Positions 12,202 to 24,279 of a stretch of 64,000 nucleotides of DNA are shown in pieces. A program made the translations under genes and the position numbers. The DNA is from Tetrahymena elliotti 4EA. Lineage: Eukaryota; Ciliophora; Oligohymenophorea; Hymenostomatida; Tetrahymenidae. The stretch's first letter is position 1. The number at the start of each line of letters is the position of its first letter. The notes beneath the pieces were generated by a model. The model made no database searches and was not told the origin of the DNA. It worked only from the letters and a program-made list of their open reading frames with translations. Location: contig JH720313.1 of NCBI GenBank assembly GCA_000231825.2, positions 189,522-253,521 on the forward strand, given 5' to 3'.

Positions 12202-14907
12202 TCATTCCTCACTATCTTAATTATTTTTCATGTTTTCTTAAAGGCAATCAATATGAGTCTCTTTGTCAAGAGTCTCTTCAGTAAAAGATTTTTGATCAAT
12301 TTTTTCTAGGTAATTTTCTTGACTTAGTATCAATTTTTCTTCACTTTCATCATTTTTATTATTTTGTTATTCTATATTATTAGTAGGCTATTATTATTTT
12401 ATTTCTTCAATTTGTTACAAATCAAAACCATCATTTTCTATGTTTGGTGTGTATTATTTATCTGTTGACAATACATTAATACCTAATTAGACTGTATTAG
12501 AACTATTATCCTAAATTGATTCTACTTGATATTCATTTTCAATGCATTAAGAGTCATCTAATTTAATTTTCTCTTCTTATTCTGTTTGGCTCATTCCTAA
12601 ATTTTGTTTGAATTCTTCATTTAAATTAGTTTCTTATGGGATTTTATCCTGTTCTTTTATTTAATATTCTTCCTAAACAAAATTAAGATTAGCCCCTCCT
12701 TCTTTATCTTTAAATTCATCTCTTTCACTATTTAATAAGGTTCCTTCTTATTTTAACTAAATTAGCTATTCTGGCTGTTCAAAGTATTTCAACAAATCAA
12801 CAGAATGGTCTTAAATTTAATTATTTGAATTGATTTTATCTTCAGAAAACTTTTCTTCTTCTTCATCTTCTTATTTTTATAGATGTTCTACATCTTCAGA
12901 CAACTAAACTTCTATTTTAGGTTAATTATTTTAAAAAGTGCCTTGCTCAATTTAATTTGAACAATTTTCAACATTTTAGATAATTTGCTCAACATTTTAT
13001 TTATCAGTTTGCTCTTTTTCTTAAATAGAATGCTCAATAGTTTATTCATTTTAAATTTAATTTTAGTTTTAAAGATTGCTTTATTCTTCATTTAAAATTA
13101 TTTTTTTCATGAGGAAATTAATTAACTTGCTTTATTCTCTTTCGAGTCTTTATTAAAATTACTTCAAAACTAATTCTGTGTCAATATTTGAATCTTTTTG
13201 CATAATAACATCTTGTAGACTTAAAAATTCATTTTATAAATTCAAAAGTTATTCTTTAGTTTGTTTCATATTAGACATTTCATTATCATATCTTTAGTTG
13301 TAATTTCCTTGCAAATCCTATTGATGATATTCCAAATTTTCATATCCTTCTTATCCTTCCTCATATTCTTCATCGTCATCAACATACTCTTCATCATCGT
13401 CATCATATTCATATTATTTATTTTGGTGGCCAGTAGTATTTTCTTTTTATAATTAGCTTTCTTAAACTCTTTGCTTGAAAATTTAGTAAATATTTTATCT
13501 CAGTGTTTATCTCTAAGATTAAAGTTATTACATTTCATCATCTTAAGATTCGTTTTCTGGCTTTTTATTTTAATTTTATGATAAAATTAATTAAGATAGA
13601 TGCTAGTACATAAGCACATCTCTTTCATCACCTTCAAAAATATTTTAATTTAAGATATCTTCAATATTTAAATTAGTATTGTTGTTAATAAGCTATCTTT
13701 CTTCTTGGTTAACTTGACCATTTATATTTTGAACACTTTACTATTAATTGTTATGTTATTCATCTCCCTAAACTTCTTAATTATTATTTTCATTCTCATC
13801 ATTTTAATTATTGCCTCCTTAATTTTCAATTTGTTGTGGAGCTCTTGGTTCAAATATAAAATTGATTGTTGGCATTAAAAATCTTGCTAAAAAATCTAAA
13901 GCAGAGGTCAAAATTCCTGGCTTATTTGGAATGTTATCAAAATTTAGATTAGGAATTTCACTTCTGCAAATTGGGCAACGAGAGTTTTATTAAGACTTCA
14001 ACCATTTAAACAAGCATTTAATATGAAATTTGTGCCCACAAGTTTCTATTCTGCGAGCTACAATTAATTCATCATGACAAATAGAGCATACATCATCACT
14101 CTAGAGTTCTTTAATATCTACTTTAGGAAACATTATGTCCAAATTGAGTTGTATATTGCGATATCTATTATAAGCTTAGAAGTTATTTTTAAGTTACCTT
14201 AAAGAAATATTAATTTTCTTAAATAGGTAGAGCAGCCATAAGTGCATGATAAATTAATAATCAAGTTTGAAGAAATAATTATAGATAAGCTAAATAAAAT
14301 GGAAAAGCTAAACAATATGATAGAAAGAATCAAAAAGAGTTTCTCTCTTGAAGAAAGGATCATGAATTTCTTCAGTATTATAATTCACATAGAAATTCAT
14401 ATGGTCACATAACTTAGTTGCACACAAAATTATTTTAAAAGAATCGAAGCCAAATAGAATACCTTCATAAAATAACAATGAGAGCTTATAATAGCCACTC
14501 ATGGAAAATGCCCAAAGACCTATGGCACAAATCCACAAGTTAACTAAAAACAGAATTGCTGAAAACCTTTATATTTTTTTAATACATCTTAATTCTTCTT
14601 AATAGTCATCATTTATATTTTAAAGTATCATTTTTAATTCCTAACTGCAAATACTGTGGAATATCTTAAAAGTACTAAATGTAAAATAAAAACATAGCCA
14701 GATAGCCAAATCAAATTTTTGAGGTATTATATTTGGATCTGTCATGTAAATTATTGAAATGTGCAAAATTGGATTCTATTCTAAGAATAAATTTAGAACT
14801 GCTTTTTCTTAATCATTCCTCAAGGGGCCAATAATAACTATATATAACTACCTCACTCCAAATAAGATAAAACTACAAAACGAAAGACTACCTGTTGCTA
14901 CAAGCAT
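12202..14907 (-). CDS. HRD1/gp78-like multi-span RING-H2 E3 ubiquitin ligase
   Basis: A single exon of 901 codons. The first ~245 residues contain several hydrophobic segments (for example FCSFILFGV, ILFLVNLWICAIGLWAFSMS, LSLLFYEGILFGFDSF). At about 275-315 there is a RING-H2 finger: CSIC, then CGHKFHIKC, then CPIC, giving the C3-H2-C3 ligand order. Membrane spans followed by a cytosolic RING-H2 is the architecture of HRD1/synoviolin and gp78, the ER-associated degradation ligases that ubiquitinate misfolded proteins as they leave the ER. The last ~550 residues are acidic and rich in Gln, Asn and Glu and presumably disordered; they carry no recognisable CUE domain. Assignment to the HRD1/gp78 group is from architecture and motif, so another membrane RING ligase cannot be excluded. 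Confidence 0.8.
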
Positions 14908-14968
14908 TCTACTCTCCTTTTTATATTTTTAAAATAATTTTATTAGATTTAAAAGCTTTCTTGTTAAC

Positions 14969-16373
14969 TCAACTAATTAAAAATCTTAGATTTTTATAAA
15001 AACTACTTTTTTTAATTTTTGATTATTAAAAAATACTCAAGTAAATATTAAAATGAATTTCTACTTGTTTGGAATATTATTTAAATTCATTTAAAGTTAT
15101 TATATCAAAGTGATGTATCAAATTAACTTAAAATTGAAAGTAAATTTCTTTAAAATCATTTTTGAAAGAATAAAATCTAAAAATAAAATTCTAATCAATT
15201 GAAATAATTACTCTATTATATGCTAACCAATTGAATATTTCAGATTGTGGCTAATTAGTCATGTCAGGGATAGAAAAGTAAGATGAAAAAAAAAGTAAAG
15301 ACAAAGCTAATAGTAAACATCTTAAGATATTTAAGGGATTTTTCATAAATGAATTGATAGATTAACAGCCCTTCAAGAAACTGCTTTTTATGTAATCACT
15401 AAATGAAAATGATTCTTTTGGCTAGGTCTCTTCTTATTAATTTTGCTATTCTTCTTAACTGTTCTATGGGTCTTATTGCTGTTTACTTTCCTCCTATTAA
15501 CTTTATTTTTCTTAAGCCTCTTATTGCTCTCTTTAAAGTGCTTGAAGATATAAATCCTAATAGTAATCATCATAATTTTTATCATCACCAAATCCACTTA
15601 TAAAGCTTTATAATTCTTAAATATAAGCCTACTTTAAGCTGCTGTTATTCTATTTTAAAATAAATAGATCAGTTAAATAAATGCTAAAAGTCTAAATTTA
15701 CTTTATCATCTTCAATCTTTAACTTAACTTGTGAAAGAAAGCTAAGGATATTTCTAATTTTAACTAGCTCTTCTTGTTCTATATATTGTTTAATTTTCAT
15801 GTCTCCTGATATCTTTTCAAATACAGTTGTTAGCTTATTCAGTTTATCTATAAATGTCTCTTGCTAAGCTTATTGATGGAAGACGAAATTGCCTAATTCA
15901 TCTGTCATATTTTTTCTTTAATAATTTAAATGCTAATTTTGTTATTCAAAAATATTTTCTTCTTCTGCCTATTCTTCATACTATTTTTAGTCAACAAATA
16001 TAGAATCTAACTGCTCCTAATCCTTTGACTCATCTTAAAGTCTTACTTAATTTACTTCATGCTTTTTTATAATATCTTCTAATGTAAGTCCTTCATAGTT
16101 TTCGTCTTATTCCTTTGTTTTTATAGATTATTCCTCAAAGCCTTTTTAAGGTTAAGAAAAATTCTACAATAGGTTTTTTGAGCCTAAAGATTTTTAGAAT
16201 TTGTAATTTATTCTTGGAAAATAAGGATGATTGAGTGAGCCAATATTCTAAATCTCCTTAATAGTTCTTTCTTCTTACTATCCATCAACATTACCTTCAT
16301 TTTAGCTGTTCATTTGATTTGGTTTCATGTTAAATATGCGAGTAATATCATTGCTGAAGTAATTTCTAGACAT
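14969..16373 (-). CDS. unrecognised Gln-rich protein with one membrane span
   Basis: Two exons (16373-15702 and 15649-14969) joined by a 52-nt intron give 450 codons. The N-terminal half is acidic and Gln-rich with coiled-coil stretches (EELVKIRNILSFLSQVKLKI). A Q/E-rich linker leads to SFSDYIKSSFLKGCQSINSF and one hydrophobic segment (about residues 335-355, NILRCLLLALSLLFF). Roughly 95 residues follow. The end is uncertain: the reading frame runs to within 61 nt of the downstream HRD1-like start, and splicing at a possible 35-nt intron after the span would end the protein earlier. No family is recognised. A single span with a coiled coil suggests an organelle membrane tether, which is inference only. 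Confidence 0.65.
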
Positions 16374-17416
16374 GATTTTATGAGCGGGCTTTTTATTATG
16401 TATAAGTAAAAAAATAAAGAAGCACTTTTTTCTTACAATCTCCTTTGTTTTCTAAATAATTACTAAATGTTATCTCTATTTTTTGTACTTTTAATAAAAA
16501 AATATAATAAAAACTTATTATTTTTAAAATTTTTTATGTTATCGCCTAATTAAAAATTAATTTTTTTTCTAATAAAAATTTGTACAATTAATTATCAGTT
16601 TAAATTTTTGTCTGTCGAAACACATTGTTTTTACTTATAAAACATTAGAGCTTTCTATCAAATTTTTTTTTCAAAAGTCTATCAGTAGACCCTTTCTTTC
16701 AGTTTATTGAATAAAGGAATTGCTATTAAATTTACAAAATAAAAAGTTATAGGTGTCTCAACAATCATTAAAATTTAAATGACAAAAATTATCTCTGAGG
16801 ATAGAGAAGGGATTGTTATACTTTATGGCAGTTAACATCAATTTTAAGTTTCTCTAACACTTTTAAAATCTTTTCTAATTTAATCAAAAATAATTTTGTA
16901 AAAATAATCATAAAGATTTTCAAATTTATTTTATCCTAAAATGATTTTTAAATAAAATAATTTGACATTTATTTTTTGAATAACATTTCAATTAATATTT
17001 CTAGAAAACAGAATATTTCTGATAGCCATTAGTTTATTTGTTGAATAGTAGCTTAAAAATCATTCAATTTTACAATAATTAATTAATATTTCTTTAAAAT
17101 TTTTGAAAATATTTCAAAAAACTAAATTTCTTAAAACAAATCAATATTTAGTTTGATTGATTGATCTAATTCTTTAAATTTTTTATTAAGTTAAAAATCA
17201 AATCAGCGAACCAACTTTTTCAAGTCAAATTATAGAAAAGAATAAAGAAATATAGGAATGGACAGTATTACCTTATTAAATAGATAAACAAAAATTAGAA
17301 ATTTTAATTATTTATCTTATAAAATCAATAGAAGACGGATTAGATGAGCTTATGGAAGCTGAAAAGAAGAAGGAAGAATTAAAATATAATGATGATAATG
17401 ATGATGATATTCAATC
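16374..17416. promoter_or_regulatory. shared divergent promoter region
   Basis: Separates two divergent genes by about 1 kb. It is AT-rich. A plus-strand frame open just upstream of 17417 overlaps the true gene in another frame and is taken as chance. Both promoters should lie here; no motif is identified. Confidence 0.4.
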
Positions 17417-18705
17417 ATGTATTCAAATATTTATAAATTTAATAAATAGTAAAATGATAATAAAATGTTAGGTATTGATATTAGGGATTTTGAAAGAAGA
17501 TTAAAAAGTGCAAGATCAAGTAGAATTAAAAAATAAGATGATTCTTCCTCAGACGATGATTTTAATGATAATGACTTTGGAAGGTCTTTCATGTCTATAA
17601 AAAGCGGTGCACATATAAGGAACTCTAGTAAAAATAGTCTTAACTCAACAGCATAAATGAATTTAAGCAAAAATAGCATTCAAAGTAAAGTATAATAAAT
17701 AAAGTAAAGTTAATAAATGATAAAATCATCTGCTTCCTAAGCTTAATCATCTTAAGCAGCTAAAAAAAATCTTAAAAAATATGATGATCCTGAATTGGAA
17801 TAAATTATGAAAGCATCAAATATAGAATAAAAAGTAAAAGAATTGCTAAATAAATATCAATAATTGTAAAAAAACTTTGATAGAGAGCGCAACTTGTAAT
17901 TTTTATAAAACATTATAATTTATTTTATTTGATTCATTATGTATGTTTAAATCTAACTATTAGGAGATAGAAATATGAGGGTGAACATTTATCACAAAAC
18001 AAAACTCGTTTAGAAGAAACCTCAACAAATACCACAACATATCAAACAAATAAATTAGCTAAAGGTTCAATATTAAGTGCTATTAATTAAAATGAGGTAT
18101 ATTCTTGTTTCTATTGAGATCTTACTTTAATCGAAATACATAAGGATAGAATAAAAGTCTATCTTTGTTTGTTGATGAAAAGTTTCACTAATTTTAAATA
18201 ATTAATTAATAAATTAAAAATAATTCTATTTAACCCATAAAGTATTAAAATTATTTTAAAAAAATTAAAAAGGAAAATGTTACTCTTAAGTAAGAGGTTC
18301 AAAAATTATAGAAAGAGCTTTAGAAAAAAGAGAAAATGTTATCTGAGTTAATTACTGATGTAATAAAATAAAATTTTATCTTTAATTTTGTTAATTTGAT
18401 TAATACTATAGAAAGCAACAGGAAGTAGCACTATTAACTCTAGTGGTGGCTTTAAAGTATTTGAAGACTCCAAGATAAAAAGATTAGAAAATGAATTAAA
18501 GGTATTAAAAAAAGAAAGAGATGAGTTCTTTGCTTCAAGATTTGATAAAGTAAAAAATATTTTTGTTTGAAAATCAGCTCATATAATTATTAACTTTAAG
18601 ATTTATTTTTAGAAAAATGCAGAGTTGGTGAAAGATCTCTCTTACTAAAATTCAAAAATGAGGGTTAAAATCGAAGAGCTTGAGCAGACACTTAAAAAAA
18701 AATGA
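17417..18705 (+). CDS. small Ser-rich coiled-coil protein
   Basis: Five exons: 17417-17895, 17964-18063, 18273-18359, 18412-18549, 18613-18705. They total 897 nt, or 298 codons plus TGA. The start is the first ATG after an in-frame TGA (MYSNIYKFNKQQN); a second Met lies 16 codons on. The N-terminal third is basic and Ser-rich with an acidic patch (QDDSSSDDDFNDND). From about residue 120 the protein is heptad-rich coiled coil (VKELLNKYQQLQKNFDRERN, KIKRLENELKVLKKERDEFF, MRVKIEELEQTLKKK). The donor of intron 2 is uncertain: GTTCAA at 18064 or GTGCTA at 18076 both keep phase, while GTATAT at 18096 does not. No family is recognised; a cytoskeletal or basal-body role is possible. Confidence 0.75.
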
Positions 18706-19311
18706 TTAATTTAAAAAATAGTTAAAGATCAATATATTTTATTAATTTATAGTTAAAATCTAGATGTCTTAAATGTTAGTATTCTAAAAATTTATAAAAT
18801 AATTGGCATATTCAAAATTTCAAAAACTCTTTAATCTTTTTTATTTTAACATAATATTAAATAATTTCATTAAATTTTAATAGTCTCTCAATTGTAGTTA
18901 AAAAATAATACATTTTTTGAATTAACATTCTATTTTTAGATGGATGAAAAACTATCTTCAAAAATAAAAATCTAAATTTATTTTCTCAAAAATTAAGTTC
19001 AAATAAAATCAAATGAAAAATGAAAAGTAAATAAGTTAACTTTTATATTTATATTTTTTATTTTCTTTAAATAATATTTTCAAGACAAAACCTTAGCAAT
19101 AATTATAAAATAAAATTATTTGGTGATTATTTTTAAATACAATTTTTTTTAATTTACAAAATTTAAGTGAGATGAAAAAACAAAGTGTACAAATTTTTAC
19201 ATTGAACCCTTTTTTTTGCCTTTTCATACATTTATTTAGTGTAATTTAGGGAAAAAAATGACTAAAAAAAATTGTTTTTTTTTATTGTTTAAATAATATT
19301 TTACAAAAAAC
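18706..19311. other. 3'-to-3' intergenic region
   Basis: A convergent gap, extremely AT-rich with many T8-10 tracts. No gene, tRNA or structured element was seen. Confidence 0.5.
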
Positions 19312-21344
19312 TCAATAATTATTTTGAAACTTTGGTTACATTTTTTCAATATTGTATCTTAATTTAAAAATGGATTTTTATAAATAATCTGAAGGTATTT
19401 CTATACCTAACATGCAGCTTCTGATTCTTTAATTTAATAGGTTAACTTAATCCTCATCTTAATTTTATTCTAAAAATTTTTTTAACTATCCCTTTTTAAA
19501 ATCAGGATCACTATCTATTTAATTTAATATTTCTAGATGATTGAAAAGCTATTTCTACTAAGGAGAATAAACAACTATCTTATTATCAACTTTAGCTTGT
19601 TCTAGATTTTACATCTCAATATTCGTATTTGATTGTTTCTATGATTATTTATGAACAACAAGTTCCCCCTCATTAAATAACTCATATGGGTGATTACTGT
19701 TTGTTTTAATTTAATTATTTTTTTAAACTTTGTTCTCGTTATTTTAATTTAAATTTGATTAGTCTTTTTATGACGAAGTATTTTTTTATTTATTCTCTTT
19801 AGCATACTCAGTAGGAGATTATTTAGATTAGCTTGAATTTTGATCAACTTTGGAATCATCTGTTGTATTCTAAAGTAAATCACAGCCACACATTTGAATG
19901 GCAGCATATTACTCTGGGGTTACTAGCATTTTCAATAGGAGTTTCATTTTTAAAAGCTCTTTATGCATTTCATAAATATTCATTTCATAATTTGTCTGCT
20001 TAATTAAATTTTCTAGTGTGATTTATTCTTCTGTTTTGTGTTTTCTCTTTTAGCAACTTGAAGGTAAATAAAACATAGAGAACCTAGATTATATATTTGA
20101 TTTAGAAATAAAATAAATTGGCAATTAATTTACTTTTGCCACTTGGATATGTTAAAATAATTTTGTATGTTTTTTTTATAATTCATTTTTTCAACTTGCT
20201 CATTCACTAAAAAGACATTCTAAGCCTAGTCTTTTTGTCCATTTGTGCTGTTAAATTTGCTTTCTTCAGGCGGACATAATCTCCTTGCAGTTTTTTTGTA
20301 GTAGTATTTGAGCTAAATTTGTAATAAATCCCTAACAAATCCTGTTTCAGATATAATTCTAGCTATATTTCCTAGGACTAAGAGTAAAGAAATTGTTGTC
20401 CAAGCCTCTGAAAGTACTTAGGTAATTGGAACAAATTATATTGTTTCGTATTTTTAAGGTCTATCAAGCCTAATTGTGGTAGATATAGGATTCATCAATT
20501 AATTTTTATCAGTATTTTGAAGGAAAAAGTTATTTTAGTTGAGCATATTATAAAAATATGTGTTTGATGAAGAAGATTAAAAAATTAAGCCTTTAATCAC
20601 TTCCATATTAGTTAATTAAAGATATATAGTATTATTCAAAATCTCTCCTTATCTAGAAAATAAATCTTATGTAAAGTTAGTATGTACATATTCATCTTTA
20701 TGAAGGTTATAGATATCTGATTCTATTGAAATCTGAAAATCATTATCTTAGTCATACAAGTACGCATTAGTTTCATCAACACTGGCACATCTATAGCCTT
20801 CCTTGATATAATTTTGTTAACAATACATAAAATCTATACTAATATACATATTTTCATATTCGCTTTCCTCTAAAACAACATATTCATTTTTTAAATCTTT
20901 ACCAAAACAGTAAAAATATCCTTCATTTAACCCTATAGATTTTTCTATATTCTTATCATAGCATGTTTCGCTTATGTATTGTTTGATAACTTTTTATTTT
21001 GAAATCACACTTAACCTAATAATGAAATATTTTATTTTACTTTATTCTTCAAGCTATACTAGCGTCTATTTTTAATTATAGACTAAAATATTTATATAGT
21101 CAAGTTTTAAGTTAAAAGTTTTTATTTCTGCTGTTTGAGACTCATAATCGTTTTGCTTTGGTTAATACTTCCCGTTTATATAATTAAGAAGTAAATACGA
21201 AGCGTAGCCAATACAAACAGCTAAAATTATAATAGAGAATAAACCACCTATTATTGTAGATCTTTTACTACTTTCGTTAAGTACTTTTTGCTAATAAGTA
21301 GGAGCAAAAATATCAAAAATTTTAAGGAAATTTTTATCAAACAT
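19312..21344 (-). CDS. two-span membrane protein of a type common in ciliates
   Basis: Two exons (21344-20134, 20083-19312) with a 50-nt intron encode 660 residues. The start MFDKNFLKIFDIFAPTYQQK is the first ATG after an in-frame TGA. A short N-terminal segment precedes span 1 (STIIGGLFSIIILAVCIGYA, about 28-55). A large hydrophilic domain with several Cys and NxT/S sites follows, then span 2 (AWTTISLLLVLGNIARII, about 325-350). The remainder is a Lys/Gln-rich cytosolic tail. This layout, a short tail, span, ~270-residue exposed domain, span and long basic tail, recurs in uncharacterised putative transmembrane proteins of Tetrahymena and Paramecium, as I recall. Function is unknown; surface or contractile-vacuole membranes are possible sites. 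Confidence 0.78.
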
Positions 21345-21986
21345 ATTTCTCAATTTCTTATTTTGTTCTATTACTTTTTTTTCTATCTTTAAAATTTTTT
21401 CTGAATTAGTTTATTCAAATTAATTTTCTATTTTATCAAAAACCAATCATAGCTAATTAGTGAAATATATTTTTCTAAAAAATCAAATTGAGGATAGACA
21501 GACGCTAAATAAAATTTTATCACTCATTTCTATTTTAATCTTTGTACTTTTTAATAAAATATCAAATTTCATATTTTTGGATTGAATTTGTTATTAAAGT
21601 TATTAAATTTTTAATAATGTAAACAAATCGTTTTTATTTACCGCCTTAAAAACAGTTAGTTATTAATAGAATTTAATGTAATCCATTATAAGATGGGTAT
21701 CAGAATTAATTATTACAATTTTCATCAAATTTTTTCTATTGTATGCAAGTATTTCTTTTTGGGATTTCATTTAGGGATTGGTATAAATGTTTTATGGTAT
21801 ATTAAATCAAAACCATAAATTAAAAAAATATGTAAATTTACTCATATTAATACCAAAAAAATTTAAACAAAAAAATATTCTATTCTTAAATAAATAATTT
21901 TTAAAATGAGGATTATTAATTCTAATAAAAGTAAATTTGTCTACAAAAAAAATTCATAAATTTGATAAGTTATTTTATTCATGATT
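21345..21986. other. intergenic, AT-rich
   Basis: Separates two minus-strand membrane-protein genes. It holds the promoter of the two-span protein and the 3' end of the six-Cys gene. No further feature was seen. Confidence 0.4.
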
Positions 21987-23024
21987 TCAATTGAGATAAA
22001 ATTTTTATTTCTTCCTTTTAATAAATATTTTTAAAATGTATTCTTCATAACTTATTAATATAATTATAAAAAATGGAAAAGCCAGCATATTGCATGGGTA
22101 ATATCCACAGATTATTAATACTTTCAGCCAAAATCTATAGTAGTAAGAAGGTATCTCAAATAAAACAATTGCAAAAAAATCTATTTCTCTCAAATTCAAT
22201 CTATTTTTAGCATTTGAATAACTTTTATCTCTATTTTCTCTAAAAATAATATAACAAGATCTCTTCTGAGTTAACTATTCCCAACTTTCTTTGTTTCTAG
22301 GTTAGCACATCCAAGAAGGTAGTTTTACATTACTAAAATTATATTTACTATAATAAACGACTGGAGAATCACTACCTTACTCTGAAAAACACTTTCCTCT
22401 TTATCTTAGATTTCTTTTGGCATCTAAAAATTTTTTTTACTTACTTTTTTGAGGATTAAGGAGTCTTATCCTTTTATTATATTGAGTTTCATAAGAGGAT
22501 TCTGCTGTATCACAGTCTATTCTATCTCCTCTGTATTTTATTTCAGAATGAGAAACTTAATCATTATTCCACTAATCGCTTGTACAAGCATATCCTAAAA
22601 AATTTTATTGTTCATATTCAAAGTCTACATAAAGTATTGTGTAAACCTCATATTTAGGTTATGCCATAGGTACCATTCCAATAGCTTAGCAGTTTTCTAC
22701 TTTTTCGTAACTTAGCTTATTCATCTAATAAAAAACACCAAAGTAAACTCCTAAAAAAATAGGTAAAGTTATAAATGACGTTATAGTAATGACACATAAA
22801 TAAATGTCTATGAATTTAAAGCACCCTTCATTTTCGTAATTTACACACAGACTAATTAAGAACTACAAAAATAAAAGTGATACTATAACAGGTATTAGTT
22901 CTATAAAAACATACCCAAAATCATCAAATAAGCTAAAGGCAAATTGTATAATTATAATGAAAGTTGTAGAAAATAGAAAAGCAAGGAAATTGATAGAATT
23001 TGGATTTTAAGATAAGGAAACCAT
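21987..23024 (-). CDS. four-span six-cysteine membrane protein, copy A
   Basis: A single exon of 345 codons. Hydrophobic segments lie near residues 13-32, 42-60 and 80-103 and near the C-terminus (VLIICGYYPCNMLAFPFFII). The ~150-residue loop between spans 3 and 4 holds six cysteines in fixed contexts: VENC, YACTSDQW, DCD, GKC, SWMCQPRN and RSCY. The same six recur in copies B and C about 12 kb away, so they probably form disulphides on the lumenal or cell-surface side. The paired motifs VYTILYVDFEYEQQ and RNLRQRGKC are also shared. No named family is recognised. Copy A is the most diverged of the three, with a different N-terminus (MVSLSQNPNS) and extra residues in the loop. Confidence 0.78.
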
Positions 23025-23591
23025 TTTCTGCCCAAAGATATCCTAATTTAATAATTGTATGATCTATTATATTGATTTCAAAACAATTAAAATTTACCAT
23101 TTGATCACTAGAAATAAGAAAATTGTAAATATTTCTTTATTTTTCTTTTTTTTGTTTATTTAATAAATATTCTTTGCTCTAAAGTTAAAACAAAACTTAA
23201 ATTATATTTATCAATAGCAATTTTTGTTTTTTTAATTCTAGATTTTTTAAATTTCTCTTAATAATTTGTCAATTTAAATATGAAATAAAATTAAAAAATG
23301 TATATTTTCATAATTTCAATTTTCATAGCTTTCATAAATATTCTTCTGTTTTATATTAAATTTTTTATTTTATTATTTTTATCTGATTTATGATTTTCCC
23401 CTAATCTTATATTTTTTCTGAGCATAATCTAAAAGAGAGACTATAAACAAAAAAATAGGGTAAATTAAGAATTAGAAATACTTGAAAGTTTCTAATTTAA
23501 GGATTAAAAAATTTATTTAAGAAACTGAAATTATTTAACAAAAAACATAAAAACAACAATTATTTTAAAAATTAATTTTCATCAATTAATA
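23025..23591. other. intergenic, AT-rich
   Basis: Runs between the start of six-Cys copy A and the 3' end of a small minus-strand gene. It contains long A/T tracts and no coding signal. Confidence 0.4.
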
Positions 23592-23816
23592 TCACAAACA
23601 TTAATATTAGAAAATTTATGAATAGCAATACTATTTTTTAATTTCTATTTATAGAATATACTTATAAGATGATTTATATATCTTTTGAATTGGTTAAGTA
23701 TATTGATAGTAAAATTCCTTCCTATTTCTTTTTATTTCTTCTTCATCAGGTTAATAATAATTTTCTTCTGCGAATATATCTTTTTCTTTTATAGATAATT
23801 TTTGAAAATATTTCAT
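23592..23816 (-). CDS. possible 74-residue charged protein
   Basis: A minus-strand ATG opens a 74-codon frame. Its first ~50 residues look like real protein: strongly charged and Tyr-rich (MKYFQKLSIKEKDIFAEENY, then PDEEEIKRNRKEFYYQY). The last 20 residues are low in information, and a small intron there may change the end. It lies back-to-back with the next gene, the two starts 78 nt apart, so they may share a promoter. No function is recognised. Confidence 0.4.
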
Positions 23817-23894
23817 TTGTAGATCACTCTTTGTAGATTAAATTAAAAAAATGATTAATTTTAGAAGAAGAAAAAAGCAAAATTTTTTTATTGA

Positions 23895-24279
23895 ATGAAA
23901 ATTAAATATAGTATTTATATTGATCCACCTTCAAGGACGGAGCTCATTTTAGGATTCTCTACCATCAAAAGATAGGAAACCATTAAAGGAGCAGTCACTA
24001 TAAATCCTCTAGAGTCTATTTTTAATATTTTAATCAATTTTCGATTTTAAACTTAAAGCAAGGATCAGAAGAAAATGCAGCTTTTAAAGTAGAATTCAGA
24101 GCTTTTATTTAAGATTTAAATAGTAAAATTATTTTTTATTATTTTAAATATTATTTTAATTTACAGAAATATATATTGTGGAATCACAGACCCACTATTA
24201 AAAAACTTTATCTAATTTACAAGTGAGGCACAATGAAAAAAAACATCATTTTATTGATTTTAAATACTTTCAATATTGA
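23895..24279 (+). CDS. small three-exon hypothetical protein
   Basis: The ATG directly follows an in-frame TGA. Exon 1 (23895-23993) encodes a conserved-looking segment (DPPSRTELILGFSTIKRQET), exon 2 (24059-24122) GSEENAAFKVEFRAFIQDLN, and exon 3 (24167-24279) KIYIVESQTHYQKTLSNLQV and a His/Lys-rich end. Phases agree and give 91 residues. Introns would be 65 and 44 nt; the first has an atypical GTCACT donor. A rival model reads through from exon 1 and splices only the second intron in another phase, but its middle part is less protein-like. The GC content is clearly above that of the surroundings. No family is recognised. Confidence 0.45.

Noticed and set aside
13261..13452. Hydrophobic plus-strand ORF that looks like a membrane peptide
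   Set aside because: It is the complement of an acidic, Gln-rich part of the HRD1-like gene on the minus strand, where Glu/Asp codons read as Phe/Ile/Leu in reverse.
15403..15603. Plus-strand ORF (also readable from 15261 as MSGIEKQDEKK)
   Set aside because: The minus-strand frame here continues the 14969-16373 gene with typical Q/E-rich coding and a well-phased intron; the plus-strand frame is its shadow.
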